Shown: piece after piece, positions 52,501 to 59,399 of the stretch
How the letters are laid out: each line of letters begins with the position of its first letter
Position numbering within the stretch: the stretch's first letter is position 1
Assembly (NCBI GenBank): GCA_030430205.1
Contig: JAUIGE010000016.1
Location: 62,001-126,000, forward strand
Source: Bacteroidia bacterium
GTDB lineage: Bacteria > Bacteroidota > Bacteroidia > J057
DNA length: 64,000 nt
Direction: 5' to 3'
Notes under the pieces: model-generated
The model's input: the letters and a program-made list of their open reading frames with translations, nothing else
Told to the model about the DNA's origin: nothing
Database searches by the model: none
Made by a program: the position numbers and the translations under genes

Positions 52501-52795
52501 GAAAAAACATATCAAAGCTAAGCTCCAGGGCGGGGAAGCGCTGGCTGGCAGAGGCATCCACGGGCACCAGCAGGCTTTCATGCTGCACTTCCTGCTGGAT
52601 CAGCAGCTTCAATAGCTCGCTAAAATGCCCTTTCATCAGCAGCTCATGCTGGATAGCATTGGCAAACTGATCCGCAAACTGCTGATGGTCAGTATTGAGC
52701 CGCTGAAGCGCGGGCTTCAGCAAAGGGGAAATAATTTTGCTTCCCGATATGTGCGTGGCCTCGCAAAGGTGGAGGGTGAGGGCTAGTTCTTTCAT
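49568..52795 (-). CDS. Clp-like AAA+ ATPase fused to an RF2-like C-terminal module
   Basis: This 1,075-residue protein has an N-terminal domain (1-220) and then module 1 with Walker A G-G-S-G-K-G-K-T (229-236) and a degraded Walker B (I-L-Y-F-P-R, 291-296). Module 2 has G-P-T-G-V-G-K-T (501-508), I-L-F-D-E (565-569) and arginine finger R652. The G-Y-V-G pore loop is missing (R-L-T-G-D-T-G-S-G-E-G instead). From 800 on, a helical region with S-E-F-W-Q-D (823-828) resembles the RF2 domain 1 'FW' motif. The next part (about 895-1020) resembles the PCRF domain, with Y-F-E-I-I-A-K-K-G-F-K-V and P-D-G-V-H-R. No G-G-Q appears. It is the first of the Clp-like genes and follows the HNH gene by 68 bases. 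Confidence 0.8.
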   Translation of the reverse strand: MKELALTLHLCEATHISGSKIISPLLKPALQRLNTDHQQFADQFANAIQHELLMKGHFSELLKLLIQQEVQHESLLVPVDASASQRFPALELSFDMFFLPPREEGAYWTGFVPVLGLTAVGREMEKLRESMRDNILLEFIRRKRLSSIPSLLSTQWFSEVKVHTHAPDFFFYTMSELEQWQQEKEEALLNKVVEPFELSDNVLIGLEEKYEQLVSTMKSKAPTSILVVGGSGKGKTELIRQFVRDRSIHKLNKLKVWKATAAQLIHRLTAQGSWEDYLAQLCNELREAGDILYFPRLIDLFEVGQYVGNSLSIADYLRDYISRGDIILMTECTPEEAARIELRAPGFLALFREIRLPQLERAQLEEIVLKKSKYLAHKHRIASDEDAALEILRLQQWFTPYSGLPGKTLVFLESLFSEKKKTEQASISKADIYQAFCQETGLPEFMVNDQLALDYEEVNSFFQQNIYGQNEAIETVMELLFSIKAAVIKRGKPLASLLFAGPTGVGKTEMAKVLAQFLFGNRDKMIRFDMSEYTDMLAVMRLTGDTGSGEGLLTATVRQNPFSVILFDELEKVHPSFYDLLLQILGEGRLTDARGRVADFCSTIIIMTSNIGARAFQTSSVGFGSSDPTASDASEHFRTAVQAHFRPELFNRLDRIIAFAPLQREVIRKIVDRELLHIMKREGFQGRDVNFLPEKEVLDFLGEKGYNARYGARFLQRTLRERLIIPLAHELNQYEHKVPLELRVSLDQQKLIFDIQKRKGSPLLESRLAEGEELRIGEFVDQCSRQRRLTHSIMQANLYAKVISELDRFERELGALKKRKKESEFWQDNAKSKKYMALIELKARMEQALRSIEQIELDNFLMIHGEASEAEAQWEKFSGWKKEITSLKTQLIQLESETYSHCSMGIYGAKDSLFDLAEVYFEIIAKKGFKVFAHTLWFDSQPKAGEPEYLSKSLKTREMPERYLLVGIELEIKGDLCYFYLQGEEGFQKWINKKRVPHKYFVAMQKGSLHEFETPDGVHRQKFFAQQNFRRSYHPSEGLQDTHYKVTLPGKHFDKNLFALLEEKFGQKLNEYLVS

Positions 52796-52863
52796 GGAGG
52801 GGGAATGTCTATAGTGTACCCTAAACTAAGAAGCTTTATGGTAATTATCAATGAAATGGGCAG

Positions 52864-53754
52864 TTACCATTCAAGCGCTTCGGGGGCTTGCATGAAAAGA
52901 GCCTGGGTATTTGGTAAATGATCCCGCTGTCTGATGAGTTCTCTCCAAACAGTAGGATGAGGATGATTCCTGATGTCTCGCTGGATATTGGCTTGAATTT
53001 GAGTTTTTTCTTCCTCAAAATCCTTGCTTTTATCTATTTCCGCAAAGTCATCCAGGGGCTCCAATTCGTTGAAATTTTGAGCCTTTTTTACCTTGATATA
53101 GAGTCGGAGTGTGGCTAAAAAAAACTGGGCTGCAGCTTTTCTTGCCTCACGAAGTGCGTTCCTTTTGTTGAGTTGCAATATTTCCAGGGTTCTTGTTGCC
53201 TTCTCAAAGCTTCTGGTTCCTTCCTCTGCTTTTTCCCTGAATAAAAATGTGGGACATCCAGGGGTTAAATCCAGCCAAAGAAAGTCCATGGGATCCTCCT
53301 TTCGGGGATCAAGGAAGGCGGCATCTTCATTGGGCGGAGCTTTGAACTCCCCTCGTGGAGGTTTGACATCCAGTACCTTAGCCGAATTTTCGGGATTAAA
53401 AACAAAGAATTTTTCCTGCTTGTGGGTGCTATTGCATTTTTGACAGGCCAGGAGGTAGTTTTCCCATTTGAAAGCTTTTTTCGGAAATATCTTCTTCGGA
53501 TAAATATGCTCTACATCAGCAGCCTCATTGTTTTCACAATAATTGCAGATTTCTGTTCCAACGCACATTTCCAGTAATGTCTCTTTGATCTCGGCAAAAG
53601 CAGCTTTTGCAGCCGTGGAGCCTTTATTATCCCACAATTGTTTTGCCCTTTTGGCCTGGGCTTCAAAGTCAGGCTTGTTATCAATGTCATTTTGCCTTTG
53701 TTCCAGGAAATCAAGGTTTTCCTGAGATAAGGGTTTAGAGCTTAAGGGTATCAT
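52864..53754 (-). CDS. HNH endonuclease, Septu PtuB-like
   Basis: This 296-residue protein has an HNH core of the PtuB/TIGR02646 type. C70 and C73 form the first zinc half (C-N-Y-C), then V-E-H-I-Y-P-K supplies H83, and N-Y-L-L-A-C-Q-K-C-N (99-108) has C104, C107 and N108. Flanking helices are Lys/Glu-rich. Its ATG overlaps the ATPase gene's 3' end by 20 bases, so translation is coupled. In Septu systems the ATPase (PtuA) and HNH nuclease (PtuB) together restrict phages; this pair fits that description. No retron reverse transcriptase is nearby. Confidence 0.8.
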   Translation of the reverse strand: MIPLSSKPLSQENLDFLEQRQNDIDNKPDFEAQAKRAKQLWDNKGSTAAKAAFAEIKETLLEMCVGTEICNYCENNEAADVEHIYPKKIFPKKAFKWENYLLACQKCNSTHKQEKFFVFNPENSAKVLDVKPPRGEFKAPPNEDAAFLDPRKEDPMDFLWLDLTPGCPTFLFREKAEEGTRSFEKATRTLEILQLNKRNALREARKAAAQFFLATLRLYIKVKKAQNFNELEPLDDFAEIDKSKDFEEEKTQIQANIQRDIRNHPHPTVWRELIRQRDHLPNTQALFMQAPEALEW

Positions 53755-55078
53755 CGGAAATGAAAATTTTCTGTAGATGGGCTTGTTCTTTCTTTTCTTC
53801 GGCGTTGAGCTTCCCGAAAGTGGCTTTCATATTCAGTTTTGAAAGCTTTTCGAGCATTTCCTGGCTTTTGTCACTTCGAGCGATATTTACACCAAAAGCG
53901 TCTGTACTATAAGCGTCGAGCACATTGCCAAAGACCAATTTATCCCTTTCAGCACCCATGATTTGTTCCACCTTTTCATCACTTCCTGGTGCTGGAAGAC
54001 GCCATATAGTTCCTTTTTCTGCCCCACGGCAGATAAGCGGGCTATGGGTAGTGACGATAAATTGTATTTGCGGAAAGTAGCGGGTAAACCACTGCCCGAT
54101 GCGGGTTTGCCAGGTCGGATGGAGGTGGGCATCGACTTCGTCGATGAGGATGACGCCGGGGACGTTGATGAAGGCTTCGCCTTTTTGGATGTGTTCGAAG
54201 ACGGTTTCTGCGCCGTAGGCGGAGATGAGTTGGCGGATGATTTCGAAAGTCATACTGAGGATGGACTGCTGGCCATGGCTAAGCTCTGTTGCTAAAACTA
54301 TTATCCCATTTCCATCCACAAAGAATAAACCCTCTGCACTTATTTTTTCTAAATGAAGATTATGAGGTAATAAATCCCCGTTATTGATAAAGGTGACAAT
54401 ATGGTCTAATAAACTTTTTGCTTCCTTCCTTTTATCTACCAATACCTTTTTATCAATTGACAAATAATTTAGAGAATCTAACCAGCCTAAAACCGATGTA
54501 AGTGCTATATCATCGTTAAAAACCGAAATATGGTTTTCTATTTTAGTATCAGAATGATCCCTTTTATCAAACCACCGGTTTTCTCCCGTGAATCTTCTGG
54601 AAATTCCAAAAGAAGAGTAGCATTGATTAAAATATTCGTTATCCCAAAATGCATTAATTTCATCCGATGGGTCTTTTGCTTCAATCGTCACTTTCTTAAG
54701 TTCTCGGGGGGGGATATTTGAGCCCTTTGCTACGCTAAGTGGATTGAAAGGCTTTTTAACCTCTATGGTTCCCTCAATTTTGGTGTATGTAGCATTTTTG
54801 GGAACGCCTTCATTAATTATCGGGGCCGAGAAAGTTATTTGAATGGTCCCCTTTTCCAGATTTGTATCTTTTCTCAACCAACTTTCCCAATTGTGAATAA
54901 TTTTTTTTGCATCCTCTGGCCCAATCAAAGCTACCGCCACCGACCTCACAAAAGTACTTTTCCCCGCTCCATTATCCCCCAAAATCACATGCCATCCGGC
55001 GTAGCCTTCTTCTGGGAATGTCATCTCCAATGCTTCTATGGAGCGAATATTATTGATACTAATTGAATGTATATACAT
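53735..55078 (-). CDS. AAA/ABC-type ATPase, Septu PtuA-like
   Basis: This 447-residue protein is an OLD/RecF-like ATPase of the AAA_21 kind. It has Walker A G-D-N-G-A-G-K-S-T (34-42), the ABC signature L-S-H-G-Q-Q-S (266-272), Walker B V-I-L-I-D-E (309-314) followed by D-A-H-L-H-P, and an H-loop T-T-H-S-P-L with H345. The insert between Walker A and signature is helical. No TOPRIM nuclease domain is visible, so the partner HNH protein probably supplies the nuclease. The 5' half of the gene is AT-rich compared with the surroundings. It heads a co-directional run of six genes. A MITE-like repeat lies just upstream. Confidence 0.8.
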   Translation of the reverse strand: MYIHSISINNIRSIEALEMTFPEEGYAGWHVILGDNGAGKSTFVRSVAVALIGPEDAKKIIHNWESWLRKDTNLEKGTIQITFSAPIINEGVPKNATYTKIEGTIEVKKPFNPLSVAKGSNIPPRELKKVTIEAKDPSDEINAFWDNEYFNQCYSSFGISRRFTGENRWFDKRDHSDTKIENHISVFNDDIALTSVLGWLDSLNYLSIDKKVLVDKRKEAKSLLDHIVTFINNGDLLPHNLHLEKISAEGLFFVDGNGIIVLATELSHGQQSILSMTFEIIRQLISAYGAETVFEHIQKGEAFINVPGVILIDEVDAHLHPTWQTRIGQWFTRYFPQIQFIVTTHSPLICRGAEKGTIWRLPAPGSDEKVEQIMGAERDKLVFGNVLDAYSTDAFGVNIARSDKSQEMLEKLSKLNMKATFGKLNAEEKKEQAHLQKIFISDDTLKL

Positions 55079-55156
55079 CAGTTTTTCTTTCGAATTGCCT
55101 CAAATGTAATGCGCTGGGTGTTGTTTCTTTTTGCTAAAATTAAAGCAATGCTTTTG

Positions 55157-55304
55157 AGGTGTTACATCCCCCGTCCTGGCCACCGGATCAAGTCCGGCGT
55201 AAACTTCCCTTGAAAGGGGCCTGACGAGAAAAAAAGGAATAAAATTCCTTTATGGCTTACGTCAGCTCCCCTTGAGGGGAGCGTCTCGGACGAGGGGTGT
55301 TACC
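55157..55304. repeat. MITE-like imperfect inverted-repeat element
   Basis: The 327-base gap between the ATPase gene and the helical-repeat gene contains imperfect terminal inverted repeats. GTTACATCCCCCGTCCTGG near 55161 corresponds to the complement of a GTCTCGGACGAGGGGTGTTAC stretch near 55283-55303. Inside are two hairpins, CCCTTGAAAGGGG-like and GCTCCCCTTGAGGGGAGC. Such short non-coding elements are frequent in Bacteroidota intergenic DNA. No transposase is present, so mobility would be in trans. Confidence 0.55.
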
Positions 55305-55405
55305 CAGCATTTTCTTTCTAATCCCAAGTTAAAGCTTTCTTTTTCATTCTAAAAGAACCTTCCCCTTCTTCCCTTCTTTATTCGTAATTCCTTGTTCGTC
55401 ATTCG

Positions 55406-56863
55406 TTATTCGTCAATCTTCCCCATCCTCTCCAATTCCCCCATCAGCCACTCCCGATAGGACAAAGCCTTTGTCCCTGCCACCCGCGCCCGCAGCTTTT
55501 CAAGCTGCTCGTCTCTCCGCTTCGCGGACCAAAGGATGCTGCGCTCCTGCCAGTCAAGCATCGCCTTGAGCAGGCGCACGAAGTTGAGGTGGTCCTGCTT
55601 TTTGGCAGGAGAGATCTCCTTCGCACGGCGAAGGAAGAGCTGAAATGCATTCAGGTGGTAGCGGAGGGCGTCCTCCTCGCCTTCTTCCCAATAGATGCGC
55701 GCCAGCAGGTGGCGGGCGCTGAGGTCGTAGAATACGTCGCTGAAGCTGACTTCATTGAGCTTGCGGATGGCCTGCCGCTTCTGGCCGCTTTCGGACAGGA
55801 AGAGGGCCTCGGCGTAGCCGAGGGCGTTGGTGCGATGGGCGCTGTTGACGAGCGGGCCATAGGAGGCGATGAAGCCTTCGGTCCAGCTGATCTCTTTGAG
55901 GCGAAGCGCCAGGGTGACGATATTTTTGAAATCGCTATGCGCGAGTATGCCCTGTTGCAGGATGATGCCGCTGTCCAATAGCTTTTGGTACAAGCCAAAA
56001 AGGCGCTGCTGGTAAGCTTCTTCGCCCCGGTTGATGCGTCGGATGCAGAAGTTTTGGGCAAATTTATAGGCGGCGCGGGCCTCCGAAGCAGGTAAAAGCG
56101 GTGACACTTCCGCCAGCGTTTGCTCCATCTGCGTGAAAGTGCTGGCATCTGCATGCTGAAAACTGCGGTAGATATGGTAGTAAAGGCGCAAAACAGGAAC
56201 GGCATGGAAAGGCGCATCCTGCTTTTCCATCAGGGATTCGATCTCGGGAAGCAGGTGCAATTGCACTTCTGTGTTGAGCACAAATTTGCGGTTGAAGGCC
56301 TCACAGCTCTCTTTGAGCTTGAGGGAAAGGTAGTAGATGTCAAAAGCGTCGAGCTTTTGCTGAAGGCTTTCATCCGCCTTGCGGCGCTCCTGCAGGCCGT
56401 AGGCCTGGTTGACGAGGTTGGCCAGCTGAAAGCGCTGGCGGTAGTGGATCCAGGAACGATCAGGTTCCTGATCGAGCTGTTGCTGCATGCTTCGGGCTTG
56501 CAGCCCGAAAACGTGCAACTCCTTTCGCTCGACCATTTGCTCCAAAAAGCAAAGCTCTTCCTGAAAACTGTCCCGCATCAGAAACTGATGCGCCAGAAAC
56601 TGCTTCAGCAGGCGGTACAGCAGCGAGAGATCGTCGCGCATGCGCTGGATGCGAAAGGCTTCACCTGGGAATAGTTTTCCGAAAAGGAACTTTTCGTTGA
56701 GTTGGGGTGAGCTATAGTCAGGCGCGTGAGCTAGCAGCAGCTTGAGCAATTTGGGCAAACGCTGATGCTTGTTGAAGTAGGGCGAAGCCACAAAATCGGC
56801 AAATTGCCGTTGCTCAGAAGGGGAAAGCGTTTTTAAAACGCGAAGGAGACGACTGTTTTTCAT
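55406..56863 (-). CDS. Helical-repeat protein of unknown function (Saprospiria-type)
   Basis: This 485-residue cytosolic protein has a short N-terminal part (K-T-L-S-P-S-E-Q-R-Q-F-A-D-F-V) followed by F-N-K-H-Q-R and then R-M-R-D-D-L-S-L-L-Y-R-L-L-K. A long all-helical solenoid with repeated A-R-x-L-L-A-R-I-Y-W-E-E-G-like helix pairs follows. The start S-P-S-E-Q-R-Q-F resembles a family I recall as common in Saprospiria, where it is unnamed. Size and N-terminal layout match the protein at 27154-28596. The gene is GC-rich and stands alone; its divergent neighbour is a secreted protein. Confidence 0.6.
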   Translation of the reverse strand: MKNSRLLRVLKTLSPSEQRQFADFVASPYFNKHQRLPKLLKLLLAHAPDYSSPQLNEKFLFGKLFPGEAFRIQRMRDDLSLLYRLLKQFLAHQFLMRDSFQEELCFLEQMVERKELHVFGLQARSMQQQLDQEPDRSWIHYRQRFQLANLVNQAYGLQERRKADESLQQKLDAFDIYYLSLKLKESCEAFNRKFVLNTEVQLHLLPEIESLMEKQDAPFHAVPVLRLYYHIYRSFQHADASTFTQMEQTLAEVSPLLPASEARAAYKFAQNFCIRRINRGEEAYQQRLFGLYQKLLDSGIILQQGILAHSDFKNIVTLALRLKEISWTEGFIASYGPLVNSAHRTNALGYAEALFLSESGQKRQAIRKLNEVSFSDVFYDLSARHLLARIYWEEGEEDALRYHLNAFQLFLRRAKEISPAKKQDHLNFVRLLKAMLDWQERSILWSAKRRDEQLEKLRARVAGTKALSYREWLMGELERMGKIDE

Positions 56864-57023
56864 TTCTCATAAAATACAAAATAAATTTATGTAAATTGTT
56901 GATATATAGCATACTAATGCCAATAACTATTTTTTGTAAAATCAGAAATAGTCATACTTGAAATTTATGCACGAAGGGATTTTGCCTATTTTTATTCCGA
57001 GAAACAATCCTAATTGCTAGTGT

Positions 57024-59063
57024 ATGAAAAGCTCAGTTATCATTTTTTGTTTATGGGGAGGACTGCTTTTTGGGCCTGGGCTACTGCGGGGCCAGACAAT
57101 CCTTCATGGCACTTTTCCCAATGATACAACCCTCACGGCAGCAGGGAACCCCTATCAGGTGACAGCTGATTTATTTATCCCTGATTCAGTAAGCCTGACG
57201 CTCGGCGCAGGGGTTTGGATGATTTTTGATTCGGCAGTGACGGTTTACCTCGATGGTACACTTCGTGTCTTAGGTACCGCTACGGATTCTGTTTATTTAG
57301 TCGGAAAAAATGGCCCGTTACAAGCCTCAGGACCTAATATAGGAGGTTGGCCAAAAGGTATCTGGGGAGGGATTGTTTCTGATAGTCTTTTTGGAAAGGT
57401 AGAAGCAAATTATATGGTTGCGGCTCATGCCTCTTTTTTTCTCGATCCTCCAGAAATCCTGATCCTAAAAAACAGTTCCTTTTTCCATCATCATCGAGCA
57501 GTGCTTGCGCTTCCGGGAGTCTATGCCCTCATTGAGAGCTGTAAGTTTAATAATTGTGCCTCAGCCGTGGTGGGTACAGGAATAGAAATGAATAACAGCC
57601 TGATTGAGAATTGTACGATGGGGGCATCTGTTTTTAGTTCTACCCTACATAATTGCACCATTCAAAATTGCAGCATCACCGGCCTGGAAATAAGTAATGC
57701 ATTGGGCGGATCAACAGTCTCTAACTCTCATTTTTATGATAATTGGAATGGTCTACGGATCGTGAATTTTGGCCTCCAAATGGGAGGATTGCCCGATACT
57801 ACTTTCCTGATAGGTAACACGATCATGGATAACCAGAACGGTTTGAGATTAGATTATAACGCAGGTTCTAATTTTGAAATCATTGTAACAAACAATGTGA
57901 TTTGTAATCAGACATTTAATGTTCAGTTTTTTGATACACTGCCCTCCCATTTTGAAAATAACTGCTGGTGCTCGGTTGATAGTTTAACAATTTTACAAAC
58001 AATCACATGGTACAATAGCTATCCTCAGAGAATTCCAGCAGTTAATCCTTCTATTTTTATTCCTTTTCAAACAGACTGTATCTCCGGGGAAGTCTATCCC
58101 GGAGACGCCAATCACGACCAGGTCGCGAATTTCCTGGACATCCTGACCATCGGTCAGTATTTCGGCCAGACAGGACCCCCACGCCCCAACGCCAGCCTTA
58201 GCTGGCATGGCCAGCCCGCTCCCAATTGGAGCACCGACCAGGCCACGGGCCACAACCTCAAGCATGCAGATTGCAATGGTGATAGCACCATCGACTGGGC
58301 CGATACCCTGGCAATCCGCCTCAATTATGGCCGCATGCATCGCGCAAGGCGTACAGCATCTGTGAATGGTATTCCCCTCATCCTCCAGGCGCCAGCTGCT
58401 GCTCAGAATCCGGGTGATACGGTCCATTTGCCCATTCTCCTGGGGACGGTAGATACGGTTGCTTACAATGTGTATGGGATCGCTTTTTCCATTCACTACG
58501 ATGCCAGCCAGGTAGTTCCGGTTCCCAGCGTTCATTTTCCCCATTCCTGGTTGGGGATTCCCGGAACCAATATGATTGGCTTTGGGTATGTCGATACCCT
58601 TGCGAGCCGGATTGATGTAGCTTTGGTGGGCACCAATGGGCTGGCCCGTTCGGGCTTTGGGCAGATTGCAGAGCTGGTCGTCGTCATAGACGACGACATC
58701 ACCAAGCGAAATATCCCCTTGCGATTGAGTTTTTCAGATGTCTACGCCATTGATTCTGCCGGAAATCAAATTCCGGTCAGAGATGAGGTCGAACCTACGG
58801 TAGTTGAAGTGGACGAAGGAGGGGATATTGGCTTATTATTTAGGGCATATCCCAACCCCGCCAGTGATTTTGTTATCATTGAGCCCAAGATATCCGTGTC
58901 CTACGGTGTCAGAATGGTGGATATGATGGGAAGAGTTTGGCTTCGACAGAATAACCTCATGGGGAGGCAACGACTCTGTCTGGCACATAAGCCGGGAGGA
59001 TTATACATCCTTCAGTTTCGAACGGGGGGATTTGTGGAGTCGTTTAAGCTTGTTCATCCGTAG
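57024..59063 (+). CDS. Secreted beta-helix protein with dockerin-like, cohesin-like and T9SS domains (copy 1)
   Basis: This 679-residue protein has a signal peptide (M-K-S-S-V-I-I-F-C-L-W-G). It has a right-handed parallel beta-helix (about 85-320, with short repeated N-x-x-I/F turns), then two dockerin-type calcium motifs, G-D-A-N-H-D-Q-V (about 354) and D-C-N-G-D-S-T-I-D (about 413). Next comes a cohesin-like beta-sandwich (about 465-590: Y-N-V-Y-G-I-A-F-S-I-H-Y-D, then Q-I-A-E-L-V-V-V-I-D-D-D). A T9SS sorting domain ends the protein (A-Y-P-N-P-A-S-D-F-V). Dockerin and cohesin modules bind each other, so one protein with both might self-assemble. It is a tandem paralogue of the next gene. 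A clear terminator follows the stop. Confidence 0.75.
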   Translation: MKSSVIIFCLWGGLLFGPGLLRGQTILHGTFPNDTTLTAAGNPYQVTADLFIPDSVSLTLGAGVWMIFDSAVTVYLDGTLRVLGTATDSVYLVGKNGPLQASGPNIGGWPKGIWGGIVSDSLFGKVEANYMVAAHASFFLDPPEILILKNSSFFHHHRAVLALPGVYALIESCKFNNCASAVVGTGIEMNNSLIENCTMGASVFSSTLHNCTIQNCSITGLEISNALGGSTVSNSHFYDNWNGLRIVNFGLQMGGLPDTTFLIGNTIMDNQNGLRLDYNAGSNFEIIVTNNVICNQTFNVQFFDTLPSHFENNCWCSVDSLTILQTITWYNSYPQRIPAVNPSIFIPFQTDCISGEVYPGDANHDQVANFLDILTIGQYFGQTGPPRPNASLSWHGQPAPNWSTDQATGHNLKHADCNGDSTIDWADTLAIRLNYGRMHRARRTASVNGIPLILQAPAAAQNPGDTVHLPILLGTVDTVAYNVYGIAFSIHYDASQVVPVPSVHFPHSWLGIPGTNMIGFGYVDTLASRIDVALVGTNGLARSGFGQIAELVVVIDDDITKRNIPLRLSFSDVYAIDSAGNQIPVRDEVEPTVVEVDEGGDIGLLFRAYPNPASDFVIIEPKISVSYGVRMVDMMGRVWLRQNNLMGRQRLCLAHKPGGLYILQFRTGGFVESFKLVHP

Positions 59064-59072
59064 GGGGAGGAG

Positions 59073-59100
59073 GAGCAGGGAAAACGCCTGCTCTTTTTTC
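59073..59100 (+). terminator. Intrinsic terminator after the first beta-helix gene
   Basis: GAGCAGG and CCTGCTC form a 7-base stem with a 7-base loop, followed by a run of six Ts. It starts 10 bases after the stop codon at 59063. Confidence 0.8.
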
Positions 59101-59207
59101 TCCTCAGGTTATTTAGGATCAAAATATTTTTACTCATGGTAAGCTCAAAGCCCTTTTAAATAATCCATTTTAATCTCTGTTTTAGAGAAGTTCATTCTTT
59201 GTTTGTA

Positions 59208-59242
59208 GGTAAAGGCTCAATAATTTGAGTCTTTGCCTTTTT
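59208..59242 (+). terminator. Second terminator-like hairpin in the spacer
   Basis: A 13-base stem with two G-T pairs (GGTAAAGGCTCAA/TTGAGTCTTTGCC) and a TAAT loop is followed by TTTTT. With the previous terminator it separates the two paralogous genes. The remaining part of the 336-base spacer is AT-rich and shows no gene. Confidence 0.65.
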
Positions 59243-59399
59243 CTCGTAAATAGAGTTATTTATTTTTTTAAAAATCTGTAAATCAATTTATTAGTAAATT
59301 TTACCTCGCTATTTTTTCTCATAAACTATTTTTAGTGAAATTTAATTCCAGCTCTACTCCCTTTAAGTTTGTAAAGTGAAATTTTCAAATCGCTTTACC

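Noticed and set aside
42324-52795. ClpV of a type VI secretion system or contractile injection system
   Set aside because: No sheath, tube, baseplate or spike genes are present, and the C-terminal modules resemble release factors.
52864-55078. Retron-associated PtuAB
   Set aside because: No reverse transcriptase or msr/msd-like structure is seen near the pair.
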